Assembly (NCBI GenBank): GCA_036346205.1 | Contig: JARFJB010001486.1 | Span: 1,471,501-1,535,500 of the forward strand | Reading direction: 5' to 3' | Length of the DNA stretch: 64,000 nucleotides | Source of the DNA: Vesta saturnalis | Taxonomy: Eukaryota; Arthropoda; Insecta; Coleoptera; Lampyridae | In this document: piece after piece, positions 1 through 11,770 of the stretch | Layout of the letters: each line of letters begins with the position of its first letter | Numbering within the stretch: the first letter of the stretch is position 1 | Translations under genes and position numbers: made by a program | The notes under the pieces: generated by a model | Told to the model about the DNA's origin: nothing | Database searches by the model: none | The model's input: the letters and a program-made list of their open reading frames with translations, nothing else

Positions 1-935
1 TCCATTGCTTTGCTGACCATAGCACTCTTCACTGTAGTTCATCTCAGTCTACTCATAGTGATAATCCACCTTCTATGTCAAATCAAGAAATTAAAGCTGA
101 AATGGCAAATTCAATCAACAAGACATTCAACGTATTCTCGAATGGGAAGCAATAATCTAGTTAAATTTAATGCTAACAAAACTCAGTGTTGCCTTGTGTC
201 CGCCAAAAAGATCGATCATTTCCTGATGTAAGTATGAATGGCTCGGTTTTAAGTTTTCAGACTCTATTACTCTGTTTGGTATGACTGTATCTTCAAATAT
301 CTCATGGGTTGACCATCTTCTGTCAGCTACCAAAACAGGTGCTCGTAAAATAGGCTTTTGCACAGATCTAAGCAGTACTTTACCTCTCGACAACTCCTTC
401 TGCTTTATAAGGACCAAATTCGCCTCATCTGGAATATAATTCTCAGCTCTGGGTTAGTGCTCCCCAATACGCTCTCGATATCGTTGATCGTATTCAAAAA
501 GAGCGATTAGGCTTATAAATGACCCGTCCTTAACTTTTCACATACAGTCCCTTGAGCATAGAAGGATGGTTTCAGTTCTTTCTTTGTATTATCGTTATTA
601 CAACGGCTGTTGTGCTGCTGAATGATATTCTTTGATACCATCTCGGCTATCTTTGCGAGAACAATCGGTTCGCTCATTCACATCATCAGCATGCAGTAAA
701 ATCTTCACTTGTCGTACCAAACGGGCGCAATCGACATTTTTCTACACGGCTTCAACTCTGGAATGATCTCCTAGTTCCTGCTTTTCTCACACTTATGATA
801 TGAGAAAATTTAAGGTAGCTGTTCATAGGCATCTATTGGCAATTCATTATCCTCTATCCATCCTCCTAAGTGTTCCTGAGTGCTTTAGCACGAAAGGTAA
901 TTAGCCTGTTCAGGCCCACAATCATAAAAAAATAT
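1..935 (+). mobile_element. 3' part of a non-LTR (LINE) retrotransposon, decayed
   Basis: Read in several frames, the + strand shows the C-terminal part of a LINE reverse-transcriptase protein. A stretch near 140-200 contains LVKFNANKTQ, the usual segment after the polymerase palm. Near 270-330 is a TLFGMTVSSNISWVDH block. Near 478-520 is a piece resembling the DxVDRIQKRAxRLI block. Near 575-840 come YYRYYNGCCAAE, RHFSTRLQLWNDL and YDMRKFKVAVHRHL. These are the thumb/C-terminal signatures of jockey/CR1-type LINEs. Frameshifts and stops break the frame many times, so the copy is dead. The element is cut off by the left edge of the window and ends near an A-rich tail at about 925-935. The minus-strand ORF at 157-417 is its antisense shadow. 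Confidence 0.75.
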
Positions 936-1112
936 GTACGTTTTGAAAGACCTTAATGATTCGGCGATAGTCGGTGAGAACTTTTAAACCAATTGAGGTT
1001 AAGAAGAATTTCTCTGCAGATGTTAACCGCAATGAAAGTTGATGACTAATTAATGACTTACTGTAGGGAGTATGTCTTTACATGAATTTTGAAAGATGGA
1101 ATTGGTTGTTAA

Positions 1113-1793
1113 TTAATTCTCGGACCAATGTTCTTTTAGTTCTAACCGTACTGTAAATGGTTCACTTTCACCAAATTCTATTAATTCGCCCTTTTGATTA
1201 GTCAAGTTAGTTGTTATATTACTAATTATGGCAGTGTTTACTTCTAAATATTGAACAGTGCTGGGAGTTTTGTCTAGACGATAACCTGGAGTAACTGAAA
1301 CGTCAATCTCATATAATACTTTTACAGGTTTCCCGTTTCAATAAGATCCTTTTATAATATTGCACTCTACGTATATATTAGTGCATTTAAGTATTTGGAT
1401 GTCTAACGCAGACGTATGTAAAATATTTGGTTCTAATATTTTAGGCTCAAAACCGAGCAAACGACCAATGCTATTCTCTTTAGTAAAATCTCTATTAAAT
1501 GAACTGTTTATCTCACATTTAATTGTATTGTTGTTTCTCTAAATCTAAATTTTTCTGTGGGTATCTTAGATTTTAGATAATAGCTAATTTCATCTAACTC
1601 ATATGTACCGTGTGGAATATTAATCACTTGCAAATAAGATGGATCTTGTTCTAAAATAAAATCTATCGTTGCCTGTATAAATGTTTCTAATGCTGTTGCA
1701 ACCGTAAAATCCAACCAATCCAATAACGTATTTCTTCCTCAAATCTAGCTCTATCGGTGGACAGAACTTGTAGTTAGCTCTGTTATCAACACC
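1113..1793 (-). pseudogene. Polinton penton-like / minor capsid ORF, frameshifted
   Basis: The reading frame begins just after the protease with a block containing NRANYKFCPPIELDL and YVIGLVGFYGCNSIRNIY. It shifts to a frame containing INIPHGTYELDEISYYLKSK (about 1622-1560), then to a third frame with ENSIGRLLGF, VECNIIKGSY, VSVTPGYRLD and a final FTVRLELK before the stop at 1115-1113. The order 'short beta-rich start, IPxGTYELxDI, NSIGxLLGF, VxPGYxL, RLELK' is the pattern I know from a conserved Polinton structural ORF often interpreted as a jelly-roll penton-like protein. That role is inference. At least two frameshifts and one stop make it a pseudogene. It directly follows the protease, as expected for a shared morphogenesis cluster. 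Confidence 0.6.
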
Positions 1794-2132
1794 TTCTAAA
1801 CTGAAGTTATTGACATAACTGAGAAAATTGCTTTTATATTGATTATTTATATAAAATTGCAGGCATAGGTGTCCGCAAATAATTGTATTAAATTCTTGAT
1901 CTTGGTTGTAATTATAATAAATTTTACATTCCAGAAAGTAGTTAATCACTTCGATTGGTGGTCGAAGATTACCGAAACTATCGTAATACCATACCTTTTT
2001 ACTATGCTTTTTGCAGCAAACCCTATGTGTACCTGGTCCGCTTTGGCTATCTAAGTTAATAATTCCAGGTTCATTTTTCCATGGTAATTTAGGCATGCTA
2101 TCTCTCATAGAAATATCCCTAAAGTAGAGCAC
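1794..2132 (-). pseudogene. Adenain-like cysteine protease (Polinton PRO)
   Basis: About 113 codons read MPKLPWKNEPGIINLDS near the start, then GTHRVCC (His near residue 36), WYYDSFGNLRPP (Asp near residue 51) and IICGHLCLQF (Cys near residue 90). This His-Asp-Cys order with a G-H-x-C block is the adenovirus maturation-protease (adenain) fold found in every complete Polinton, where it trims capsid precursors. The start at 2132 gives MLYFRDISMRDSMPK. The frame runs without a stop into the next ORF's first residues, so a termination codon between the two genes has been lost. The catalytic residues look intact although the neighbouring genes are broken. Confidence 0.8.
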
Positions 2133-2183
2133 ATTTTTTATGTATTTCTTTAAATCAATAGCTGTTAACGGTTTTCGGATAAT

Positions 2184-2986
2184 CTATTCAATTTTTGGAA
2201 ACGGTTTTAAGTATAACGCAGCACCACCAGATTTGTATGGTTTTAGATAAAGTGCACCGCCTTTCTTATTCACGAAGCCTATAGCGATCGATTCCATCAT
2301 ACGATTATGGCGCGATGTGTCTTCTTGCAATTTTTGGCATTTTTAGCATCATTGACTGTTTTAGCAATTCTGATGCACCGCCAGCTAATAGCACCGATTG
2401 CTGATAATCAGCGAATAACGGAATAAGAAATGGTAAAACCCTTCTTGTTTAGGTAGGGAATTACTGTAGGAACTTTAATGTTTTTCTTTCCTCCTAAACT
2501 TTTTACCACACGTTTTGCCGTTGAAGGCTGACTTTATTGTGTCTGTGAAATTTCCGTTAGGTTTAATTTACTATTGTTTTCGTAAATGCAATAAATTTCC
2601 ACCATTTCGAACAATTTTTATTCTTCGGATTAGATCGACGTTTACACCCCATTCCTAATTTTCTCTCTTTCATGGTGGTACTGACTGCTAAAGCTGCAGC
2701 GTTCACCTAACGTTGTGTCTGATGATTTAAAGCGTTCCCATCTTTTTTGTAAAATTTTATCTGCTTTATGTCTACTTTTTAAATCTCGGTAATCTCTGTA
2801 AATGATATCATGAAGTTTGCACTGAGCATCTAATTGATTAATACCGGGGTAACGCGTGCGAGTCGTTTCTCTAATTTTGACCAGGACCACAATACTGGTA
2901 ACCGGTAAATGCAATTCAAACGGAAGTTTATTGATTAGAATATTCACTAAACCACCACCTGCACTCTTTCGTTTCTTAACTAACAT
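2184..2986 (-). pseudogene. Polinton phospholipase A2-domain capsid-associated protein, broken
   Basis: The first 114 codons (2986-2642) start MLVKKRKSAGGGLVNILI and contain INQLDAQCKLHDIIYRDY followed by SRHKADKILQKRW. This matches the PLA2-like core with the catalytic His-Asp pair and D-x-x-C-x-x-H-D spacing seen in parvovirus VP1 and Polinton proteins. The usual calcium-loop CGPGT segment is degenerate here (VVLVKIRETTRTRY). Beyond a frameshift the frame shows a basic stretch, then a hydrophobic/glycine-rich region and two LYLKP-type repeats near 2270-2190 before a stop at 2186-2184. Such tails are typical of this Polinton protein. Several stops and shifts show it is dead. It is followed 50 bp later by the protease gene. 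Confidence 0.75.
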
Positions 2987-3149
2987 TGTTTAACTAGATG
3001 GATAAAGCAGGGTATTTACGCCTAAATTGAAAACACAACAAAACAAATCATAGTTATTAATATTTCTTTATTTAGTAAATGCTATACATTAGATAAGCAG
3101 GACGATACTACAATATTTCCATTAAGCATACAGTGTTATGTCAATGAAT

Positions 3150-3650
3150 ACTATACTTAGCATTTATAACATCTTCAATGTCTTTATAAATGTCATCGTC
3201 GCTACCATGGAATTCTTTCTCACGAAAACGACTTGTTGTATGAACTTTTCAAAGAAACACATCAGATTGTAAGATTCAAGAAATTCCAATCTATAGCTTA
3301 TTATATCGTTTAAATAGATAGTTCTTCTATATTATGGGTATTGAATGTGCAAGAACAGCAGTTGTAGTTTTCTATCATAACAGTTTTAAAATTCTGTCAT
3401 ATCCTTTAATCAATTCCCAATTGTAATAAATACCAAGATTGCTAGATAGAGATTCATAATGTTAATCATAGATTATACCTTCTTCTTCGTTTACATTTGA
3501 CGAGTCAATTTTGATTGAGGTGTGTACTGTATCCAATTTGCATATGTTTTGCATGATGAGTATCCTTCGATAGTTTATAGTAAGTACAATCGATTAAGTA
3601 TTCATTAGCTGCTTGTGACCAGTGAGTGTTAGGAAAAGAATAACCTTCAT
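3150..3650 (-). pseudogene. Degraded coding remnant inside the Polinton block
   Basis: On the minus strand short open stretches recur between stops, including NTHWSQAANEYLIDCTYYKL near 3640-3570 and EFHGSDDDIYKDIEDVINAK near 3215-3160. They lie between the small conserved ORF and the PLA2 gene, where Polintons carry accessory genes. I cannot assign a family and the frame is repeatedly interrupted. It could be chance coding-like sequence. Confidence 0.3.
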
Positions 3651-3927
3651 CTTGTTTCTCTTCATTTTTATTTTTACTACTACTACTACCACCATCACTA
3701 TTTTGACAGCACCAACAAAATGTTCAATTGTTGTTTATGTTGTTACTACGATGTGAGGTATCCATATATAACGGTGAACTTCTGAGTTTGGATCGTTCCA
3801 GAAATGATTTTATTGCTGCTTGCATTATAACGACTTTACTTGCTCGCAATATCACTATGACTAAACACTGTTTAAGAAATTATTGTAGTCAAAGCATCCG
3901 TAAGTTACATATGGCGGGGTACTACTG

Positions 3928-4233
3928 TTAAAAACAAAATGTTATGTTTGTTGTTTTCCCAGCTGCACCCAAATTAGTTATGAACACATCCTTCGTGTTT
4001 AGTAGCGTTTTAAATTCTTCAATTCGTGTTTCTTCTTTGAAAGACTCATAAAAGCGTTGAGATAATACACATTTAAAATCATCTGTTTCCATTGCTATAC
4101 GTTCACTGTACTTAGTATTAATTACAGTTACATTAATCACTTTATACTCTCTCGACATCTCGAGGTCACACACATTTTTAAAGGGTTTGCAATAGGTGCT
4201 TTGGTTTAACAGTGCTAATTCCATGTTTAACAA
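3928..4233 (-). CDS. Small conserved Polinton-associated protein (101 codons)
   Basis: The ORF starts MLNMELALLNQSTYCKPFKN, continues with REYKVINVTVINTKYSERIA and ends near KTTNITFCF. I recognise the 'KPF...L-x-x-x-x-x-YKV-x-x-x-x-x-x-NTKYGxR' pattern from a small ORF repeatedly found beside Polinton genes in arthropod genomes, where its beta-rich composition suggests a nucleic-acid-binding OB-like fold. The role is not established. It is uninterrupted in this copy, unlike the genes downstream of it on the same strand, but with dead neighbours it is probably not expressed. Confidence 0.5.
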   Translation of the reverse strand: MLNMELALLNQSTYCKPFKNVCDLEMSREYKVINVTVINTKYSERIAMETDDFKCVLSQRFYESFKEETRIEEFKTLLNTKDVFITNLGAAGKTTNITFCF

Positions 4234-4259
4234 TTACAAGTTGCTAACTGACTGATCTC

Positions 4260-4700
4260 AATACACAGCTCGTTGCAGTTTATATGAGAAAAATGTGTCC
4301 TTGAGTACCTATCACAACATGTTTAAACTTGTTAAACGCCCACGTTGACCTACTTTAAGTTTATTGACCTATAACTATTGACCTTGACTTAATTTAGTCG
4401 CTTCTTGTTTCCATGTATTTTTATATTTCTAAGAAATGTAATATGATACCCCTGTGGAGTCAATAATCTCTATTGACCTTGAAAACTACTTGTTTCCACG
4501 AAATGATTCTATTTTTATATTTCTAAGAAATATTATATTATATCCCTGCAGGTCATTACCCTTTAACCTTGAAAACTCTATTTTTAGATTTCTAAGAATT
4601 GTAATATGATCATGATGATGACCTTGCAATTTATATTTTTAGTTTTAAATTTTGACCTTGACGTTTCGACCTTGAGTCGCTCTACAAATTTAAATTTCCC
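4260..4700. repeat. Degenerate tandem repeat of about 60-95 bp
   Basis: The block 'tatttttatatttctaagaa' recurs at about 4416, 4509 and 4568 (with variants), each copy followed by a variable region and then a 'gaccttgaaaa'-type motif. The unit is irregular and AT-rich. It lies immediately upstream of the Polinton small ORF and could be its subterminal region, but no inverted partner was seen. Confidence 0.6.
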
Positions 4701-5299
4701 GCTAAAAGTTTGACCTTGAAAGAGCTCCAAAAGCTTTTATTTCTCACCACCAGAGGGCGAGTGAGCTTGAACTGGTCCAGAACCGGCCCCATATCACTTA
4801 AATTTACATATTTTATTGTCACATATGACGAAAATATAATAAGCTTTATGAGATTTCTATCACATCTAGGACCGGAGTTAGGAATTTTGGAAATTAAGAA
4901 TTTCATCCCTTATAACTATGTTTCTAATAAAAATGAAATCTTGAAATGAAGGGATTACGTAGTAGACATACTTAGCTACTAAACTGCTATATTGGGATTA
5001 TTTTTAGCGCTTCCGGTTTTGCCGAAAATAACAAAAAAATTATTACTTTAATTCTTTTTAATATTTTATGTTTCAAAAAAAATTTCTCATGCTATCCAAA
5101 TATGCAAAAATATACAGTGATTTGCAAAATACAAGGTGAATAAGAAAAAAAATAATTTTGTAGGTAAGTATATCTTATTACATTTGAGGTTATGCGGAGT
5201 TAGGAATTGATGCAGGCAACAGTTAGTTTGCTTACACGAGAAAGTGTTGTGCCGATTTCCGTCCGCCAGATTTTTGAGTTGCACTATTTCATTTAGTAG

Positions 5300-5765
5300 T
5301 AGTAGTATTAAGTTTATTTAATCAAAAGAAAATTTTATGTTTATTTTGTTTAAGTGTAATATACAATCAATTAGTAAACATTCAAGTACATAAATACATC
5401 TCGTAACAAAGATTTATGATTTTAAGAATTAAGCCACAGCACTGGAAGGGGTTGGAAATAAATTGAGAAAAGGTTAAAACATTTTACATAAGTATAATGT
5501 GAATCATATATTTAAGTAATTTTTCAGAGAATCGTTTATTAATGAGAATTATTAAGCAACTCCAAATCATGCATTAATAGGGTCTATTAATAAAGGATTT
5601 AAATGAACGCGTTAAAACATCTCGTCGTTAATCGCCTTCATTACTACACTTGAAGGTTAAATAACTGTTAAAGAACGTGTAGGTTGGTATTTCATGAATG
5701 AAAACTTAAAAACTTCATTTTGAAAGTAGTAAAACATAACGAACCTCCACTTCGAAAACCTTGAT
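5300..5765. repeat. Interspersed repeat, first part of a split copy
   Basis: This segment matches 20400-20430 and 21080-21390 in the same orientation. Shared landmarks are 'gtgtaata(t/c)(a/g)caatca' near 5355 and 21083, 'gaatcata' near 5503 and 21231, and 'caatgaaaact'-like text near 5700 and 21325. Identity is moderate, so the family is old. No coding capacity is visible. The second part of the same copy is at 9160-9700. Confidence 0.6.
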
Positions 5766-8700
5766 ATAATATTAGTTGAATGTTTAAAAATGAAGCAGCA
5801 GCGCCTGCCTGACAATATTAATAATACTAAAATTTATAAAATATATTATGGAGTTAAACTAACCTGCAATATGTAGCCCACATTTTGATTAGTTTCACAT
5901 ATAATTTTGAACGGTCCACCGCTGATGATGATAGCTTAGCTATTGAATTGCCACAGTTCCAGTGTTTCAGATTTTTCATTTGACCTTCTATTTTATTCTC
6001 GTGAAAATTTGGTAAAATGGTACTTTGTTAGGGCGGAAATTTAATAGAAAAATTTGTAACGCATAATTTGAGATCTGATGCCTGTTGTTAGGCAACACAC
6101 TTTACGGTTTAGAGGTTTGGCAACTATGGATGTACTTACATTCAATTTTTATTTAACTTTACACCGCGTTTATGAACGTATGGTTAGCAGTTCTCGGTGA
6201 CTACTGAATATTGAGCAGGTTCTACGACAGCCCTCTGGAAGATAAATCGAGGGGTTACGCTACTCTCGCCTAGTTTTCTCTAAAAGAACATTACGCTTAA
6301 GTCACGTAATACATACGAACACTGGTTTTACCATCAACTGATTGGTGAGTCTTTTAAATGTTTAATTACTGCATATCGACATTCTGGATCGATTGAGATT
6401 CGTTTTAAGTGCAGCTTTCGAATTATTTTAGAAGTGGTTCGTTATTAAACGAATTACAGCTGTAAACATAACACGATTTCCTAGTAGTGTGTTGTATATA
6501 CATGGGATTTGGGCATTGGTTTGGATTATAGTTAGCGAGGTTATGTATCTGAAATTATACAATGTTTACTTAAGATTCAATCAATATTTAATCTCATTCG
6601 TACTTACTGAGGTGCTCATTTTCCCCTTTTATTACTTTAACTTCTACAGTACCTTATTTATAGTACTTTACTGGTTAAGATTTGGAAATGTTAACTGTAA
6701 TAGCAATAGCTGTGACCAGTTGCATATGATCACATTGAAGTTGCGGCTCCTGTATTTGACATAAGTAATTTATATAGGGAAATCCGCATTTACGGTTTGC
6801 ATTCTTTCATTTGCTGTGCATTAATATCTAAATTTTAATTGGGACGTGCATTAATATCTAAATTTTAATTGGGACGTTCTAACAAACGTTATCATAAATA
6901 AGGAAGCTATTAATAATAATAATTCATCAATCAATCTCTTCTTTGTTGGTTGTGTGAAGTTTTAGCGTTTGTAACATTAAAGTAAACTAATTTATACTTG
7001 TAGTTTTGTGATTAACAGTAGTAGCAGACTACCATTTTTTATATGCGTAGCTTAAAAATTTTTCTTTTGCTTCACTTTTCTGCATTGCTCGTTAATTACT
7101 TTCAGACTTAAATTCATTTTATGCAATGATAGACATCTGGCTGGTATATTTTGCTTATTTATAGTTAGATCAGATTGTGATTCGGTTGAATTAGAACCGA
7201 GATGCCAGATGGATGGAGAGATCTTCCTTTGACTACGTTTTCATTGCTTTAGTTGAGGTTTATTTTATGCTGTGTATTTTGTTTCTAGGTTCAACGCTTA
7301 ATGTTGCACAGTGTCGTGTCATTTTACTATATTTTAGACACAATTCAAATTTTGTTTAATTTTATTTGGAAGAAGCTCTAGAAAATTATTTGTTTCCCTT
7401 TTTTTGTCAAATCGCGGGGGGACTTATAAACACTTTTGAGTCGTTTTGCGGAATAATAGCTATCCTGATTTACGATACCCGTTGTTCCAATATTTATTTA
7501 CTGAACCCACTACGTTGGGATATTTATGTGTGTCTTCGGCGAGTTTAGGTTAACCTTTTGTAGTAGATTTTAGGTTTGGGGTTTATTATTATTAGTACCG
7601 ATTATAGCTACAACGATTAAACCGATTAGTGTTACTTTACCAATAGTTGTTTTCTTTATTACTGCGGTTTAGGAGCGATATCGTAACCGAACATATTATG
7701 TCCAACTGTATTTTTAACTATAGCATCTCTCTTAATATGTCGTAGCCCTTTTCTTGGGCTAAGGGCGATATAAAAATAATTAAAGTGGTGTCCTTTTAGA
7801 TTCTTTGTGTAGCCACATGCCCACGTACGCAAATGCCTAACCGACTGACTGAGGTTCCGGCCTTATTTCTACTAGCTGTTACGGTACACCTTTTACTTTT
7901 GCTAGGACTATGCCTATGTGCATGTAACAAATTGATTTTATAATCGATTTTACTCGATAAAAAAGGATAGTTCATAAGTATTCGAGAGTGAAAATGTCAT
8001 ATAAATTATTATCAGATCAAGGTTTCATAATACATTTAATAGGGTGAAATAATAATAATAATAATGCGAGTCAGTGGAATACATAGATACAAAATACAAA
8101 ATTTTGAGTAAGGAAAAAGTCACTATTCAATTGGTACCGACGCGACACAATCGATGCACGAGTTCGCGTGGTCATTTAAAGAATGGCAACCTAACCTCTA
8201 TAATTTTTATTCTTTAAAAAATAAAATATCACGCTACCAGTTAATAAATATATGGTTATTTGTGCTATTGGTGATTGTGTAAAGAAATCTAACCAACACA
8301 ATAAATATTGAATGATATTTTTAATCTAAATAAGTGAATAATTGGCAGATTTATGTGCTAAACTTAAACGCATTTTGAAATGCTTAATTACTACAGTAAC
8401 ATTTTAACATAATTATCGAAAGATTTTATTTAATTAATAAAAATCCATTGTTAAATTTCAATGCAAAGAAGTGTCTCATCGATATGCACCTACAATAAAA
8501 CAAAATCTTGTTGTATCGTACATCATTATTAAATTTATCTAAGTTAAACGTTATTAGGACAATTAATAATTGTGTGAGACAATATTGTTTAGTTAGGGTG
8601 CTGTCGGCCGTACTTTAATTACTAACAGAAGTGGTCGATTACTAAAGGAAACAATCTCAGTTGAAAGGGATTTTAGAAGATCGGATACACTTACTATCAT

Positions 8701-9159
8701 TGCCTCGAAGATTACAGTTTAGTGATGTGCTAACAGTTATAAATAAATTCATAAGTAAGATATTGTTTTAGGAATTAAATTGATGGTTATATGGTTGAGT
8801 ACTAATACAGATTTTGAGACTTATATTATACGTATAAACGTGTATTTCTATAATTTTCATATTGGAACTTATCCATTGTACTTTCTTCATAATAATTTTT
8901 GTTTGTATTGTTGCTAGTGTTAGATAGATAGCCAGCAGGGATATAGGTGGTTTTAAGTTGTCGTGATTGTACTTCTGTAAATTTGAAATAAATTAGAGAT
9001 ATTTGTTACACTTAAATTGATTTTTTAATGATCTTTATTTTATTAGTGATTTAAATTGAATGGTCAACAAAAATCAAATATTGTTTATTAAAGTAAGTCC
9101 GAAAATATACTTCTAGACTGAACTCACACCATCTAAGATAATGAGAATAAAAAGAAGTT
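5766..9159. other. 3.4-kb AT-rich segment with no recognisable gene
   Basis: No open frame longer than about 90 codons and no recognisable protein motif was found. It separates two parts of a repeat copy that are adjacent in the paralogous copy at 21.06-21.9 kb, so it may be an old insertion. It contains a 30-bp tandem duplication at 6816-6875 and a short AAT tract near 8050. The 91-codon ORF at 6489-6764 is very hydrophobic and AT-driven and is not supported as a gene. Confidence 0.5.
6816..6875. repeat. Perfect 30-bp tandem duplication
   Basis: The 30-bp unit starting 'gtgcattaatatctaaattt' occurs twice head-to-tail with no mismatch. It sits in otherwise unremarkable AT-rich DNA, and perfect identity suggests a recent slippage event. 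Confidence 0.95.
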
Positions 9160-9700
9160 ATATTTCTAGATTGTATGAAATAAACACAGGTTTAGTTAAT
9201 TAATTACTGGCTTTAGGCATGTTGGTGTATAGTGATAAATAAGTGTAAATGCTCATTATCTTTAGTCAATCGTTTGGCACATTATTATGTGTATTAAGTG
9301 TTAAGTACAAAGTAAATCAATGATTTAAACAAATTCAAAATGGAATTGATATTTATGATTTATACGTCAGAGATCAATTTAATAAAGTTAATAAAGACGG
9401 AAATTAAACAAGATTTTATATAGAACGAATAGATTTGGATAACTGCATAAGGTAGATTTTAGAAACCATTCTAGAAACTGATTCTATTTACAATTATTGC
9501 ATTATCAATAAATTGAACGTCCAATAACAATATTAAATATTTATGACCTTTTATATGTTTGATTATTGAAATCAAGTTTTAAATTAAATCATCTTACCTA
9601 GCGTGGAATTCTATTTAAACTGCATACAGTTATGTATATCAATACTTGACATTGGAAATAAGTATTGAGCTTGCTAAAAATAAACATCAGATCTATCTAT
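9160..9700. repeat. Interspersed repeat, second part of a split copy
   Basis: Matches 21365-21870 in the same orientation. Landmarks are 'ctagattgtatg' (9169 and 21371), 'attatcaataaattgaac' (about 9503 and 21630), and 'aataagtattgag' near 9657 and 21841. The order is collinear with the 21-kb copy. No coding potential is visible. Confidence 0.65.
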
Positions 9701-10214
9701 TTTTCTTTTTGTTTGAAAAATTTACCAATTATTCGTGAATGTAAATTATAAGTTGTTACATTCGTTACTTTTGCTGTACTATTAAGTAAATTTTTGCGAT
9801 CTATTAAAATTAATGGATTACTCGTATTTCTTTGAACTTTCCCTTTTTCTAGAAATAATGACATTTCTCTAAGCTTATCTCTGTAGTTTTTTGAATATAT
9901 TACGCTTCACAATTAAAAACATTTCTGTAGTGGTTAGGTAAACCTTTTGATGGTCACTTATAAGTTATATTTCAATTTCATGTGTTCGGAGTCACTGGTA
10001 TATATCCGTTTGACATCCACATATTTGATTCTTAATTTCACTTCCTGTTTGTTGTTTGACGAATGAAAAGCCATTTTGTGTTTCCTAAAAGAAAAATGTA
10101 AATTTCTGGACTTTATTTAGCCCATCGATGATTATCGGTTTTATAACATTTTTCTAAATTTTGTGCCGAATCACTATAATTAGTGGGTACAAACGATTTA
10201 TATTCATGAATATA

Positions 10215-10405
10215 CTGGTTGATTAAAATAAATCCATTAAAATTATTATTAATTTTATTAAATACATTAAAAGTTTATAGTAGGATTCGAACTACGACCT
10301 GTACTTTCTCAACCAACTGTTCAGAATCGATGTAAATTTTGTCTTTATGTATGTAGAACTTATAATAATTTAAATTCATTAAGGTAATCATAAAAGCAAT
10401 AAGCT
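10215..10405 (-). repeat. tRNA-containing SINE-like element, copy 1
   Basis: Read on the minus strand this contains 'gttctacatacataaagac', a degenerate tRNA-like part with a B-box-like 'agttcgaatcc' (near 10285), then 'tgcatttaataaa'-type AT tail text ending with 'attaataataatttt'. The same order occurs at 21875-22045 on the + strand with an intact cloverleaf. This copy has lost most of the D-arm half. No clear target duplication was seen. Confidence 0.6.
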
Positions 10406-11532
10406 AAGGGGGTAGACTTAACCTCACAAATTTCTTTGTAACTACGAAGTTGTTTTTACACTTTAGCTTCACTGGTAAAAATGTAACAATCTACTTAAAC
10501 GGTTGCTAGATTTATTTTTATTTTAGGGGAAGTCATACTCGAAATTAATTGAATGCATTTCTCAACGTTACCATTAATACTTTTCTGATTCTTTGCCTCA
10601 TTGAAGGTAAGATGGGTATTCATGCTTTCATTTGGCTGTATGTATTGAATTTTAGAGGTACCTTTGGTACGCCACATAATATACTTTTCGTACATCATCT
10701 AAATATATTTGTATGCTATGTAAATATGGGCATAGGTACGCTGTAAGACATTTGTATATAACTCGTACATAGTTGTACATACTGGGATTTGGCTGATGAA
10801 GTGTGTTACTTATTACAAAACTAGCAAGTGAGTTGACTTTGAACACCTGTGAAAATTTGAAATTATAATTTTCCGACAGGCTGGGATATGAAAGATAAGT
10901 TATAAATTACTCATATTCAGACTCTTCGGGTACCTTAATGCTTTGATTAATCTGTGACCAATCCTAAAAGTTGTATAGACCTATGTACATGTTTGTGATA
11001 AAACTTTAAGTGTTATTGCACAAATTTTTGCGCTCTACAGTAAATTGCTTTGGGTAAAATGTTTGAGTATAAAAATAGCATGCCTATTGGTAATGTATGT
11101 ATTTAAACACTGTTTTGTAAGAAACTGTGTACCTGGATGCATTCAGCTCAACAGATTCTAGTTAAAAGGTTTTATAAACCACCTGATTATTTCTATTATA
11201 TTTGTTTACTACAAGTTATTCATGGCAATTGTATTATTACTATTATAATCTTCTATTCAATGCGCCTTTACAACTTGGGGAAAGCTTAAATTACCTGTTT
11301 ACTGTATTTTATTAAAAACTATAAACCTATGTTTTAGCATAACTTAGCTTTCGAATTCTGTATATTACTTTACAATTTTTGGATATAAATTTAACTTGAT
11401 TTCATTATCTAAATTCTAGTGTTTGGGTGGCTTGCTATGTTGTGTAATTAAGAGCACAAATATTTTATGTGTTCTCTGTGGTTAACAATTTGTGTAACAC
11501 GAGTGAATTTCTTATTTATTTAGGAATTATCT

Positions 11533-11534
<2 letters not shown>
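10406..11534. other. AT-rich interval with no supported gene
   Basis: Only short overlapping ORFs on both strands (under 70 codons) with no conserved motif. Nothing else was recognised before the TA microsatellite that precedes the gypsy-type LTR. Confidence 0.5.

Positions 11535-11579
<45 letters not shown>
11535..11579. repeat. TA dinucleotide microsatellite
   Basis: About 22 uninterrupted TA units directly abut the start of recognisable LTR homology at about 11577. Confidence 0.95.
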
Positions 11580-11582
<3 letters not shown>

Positions 11583-11725
11583 TCCTAGTGCTCAGATTCT
11601 TGTACATATTCGTTACTTGGCTAGAAAAGTGGCAAATTAACTAGTTATCTAGGGCTGGCTGTTTTATCATTCTAGCTGGCGCCCTTCTCTTCTGTTTCAG
11701 CTACCATTACCATCTGTATCACTGT

Positions 11726-11770
<45 letters not shown>

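Larger units (their letters stand above)
1113..4233 (-). mobile_element. Polinton/Maverick (adintovirus-like) remnant, capsid-module genes
   Basis: Four collinear minus-strand coding remnants lie close together: a small conserved ORF (4233-3928), a phospholipase A2-type gene (2986-2184), an adenain-like protease (2132-1794) and a penton-like ORF (about 1793-1113). This combination is the morphogenesis module of Polintons/Mavericks, large self-synthesising DNA transposons related to adintoviruses. All but the small ORF carry frameshifts or stops. No integrase, packaging ATPase, major capsid gene or terminal inverted repeat is visible, and the DNA polymerase piece at 48.2 kb is 44 kb away, so this is a fragment rather than a complete element. 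Confidence 0.8.

Noticed and set aside
157..417. 86-codon minus ORF at the left end
   Set aside because: The + strand of the same DNA shows LINE reverse-transcriptase blocks; this is the antisense shadow.
6489..6764. 91-codon hydrophobic + ORF
   Set aside because: Its Phe/Leu/Tyr/Ile content follows from AT richness; there is no family resemblance or context.
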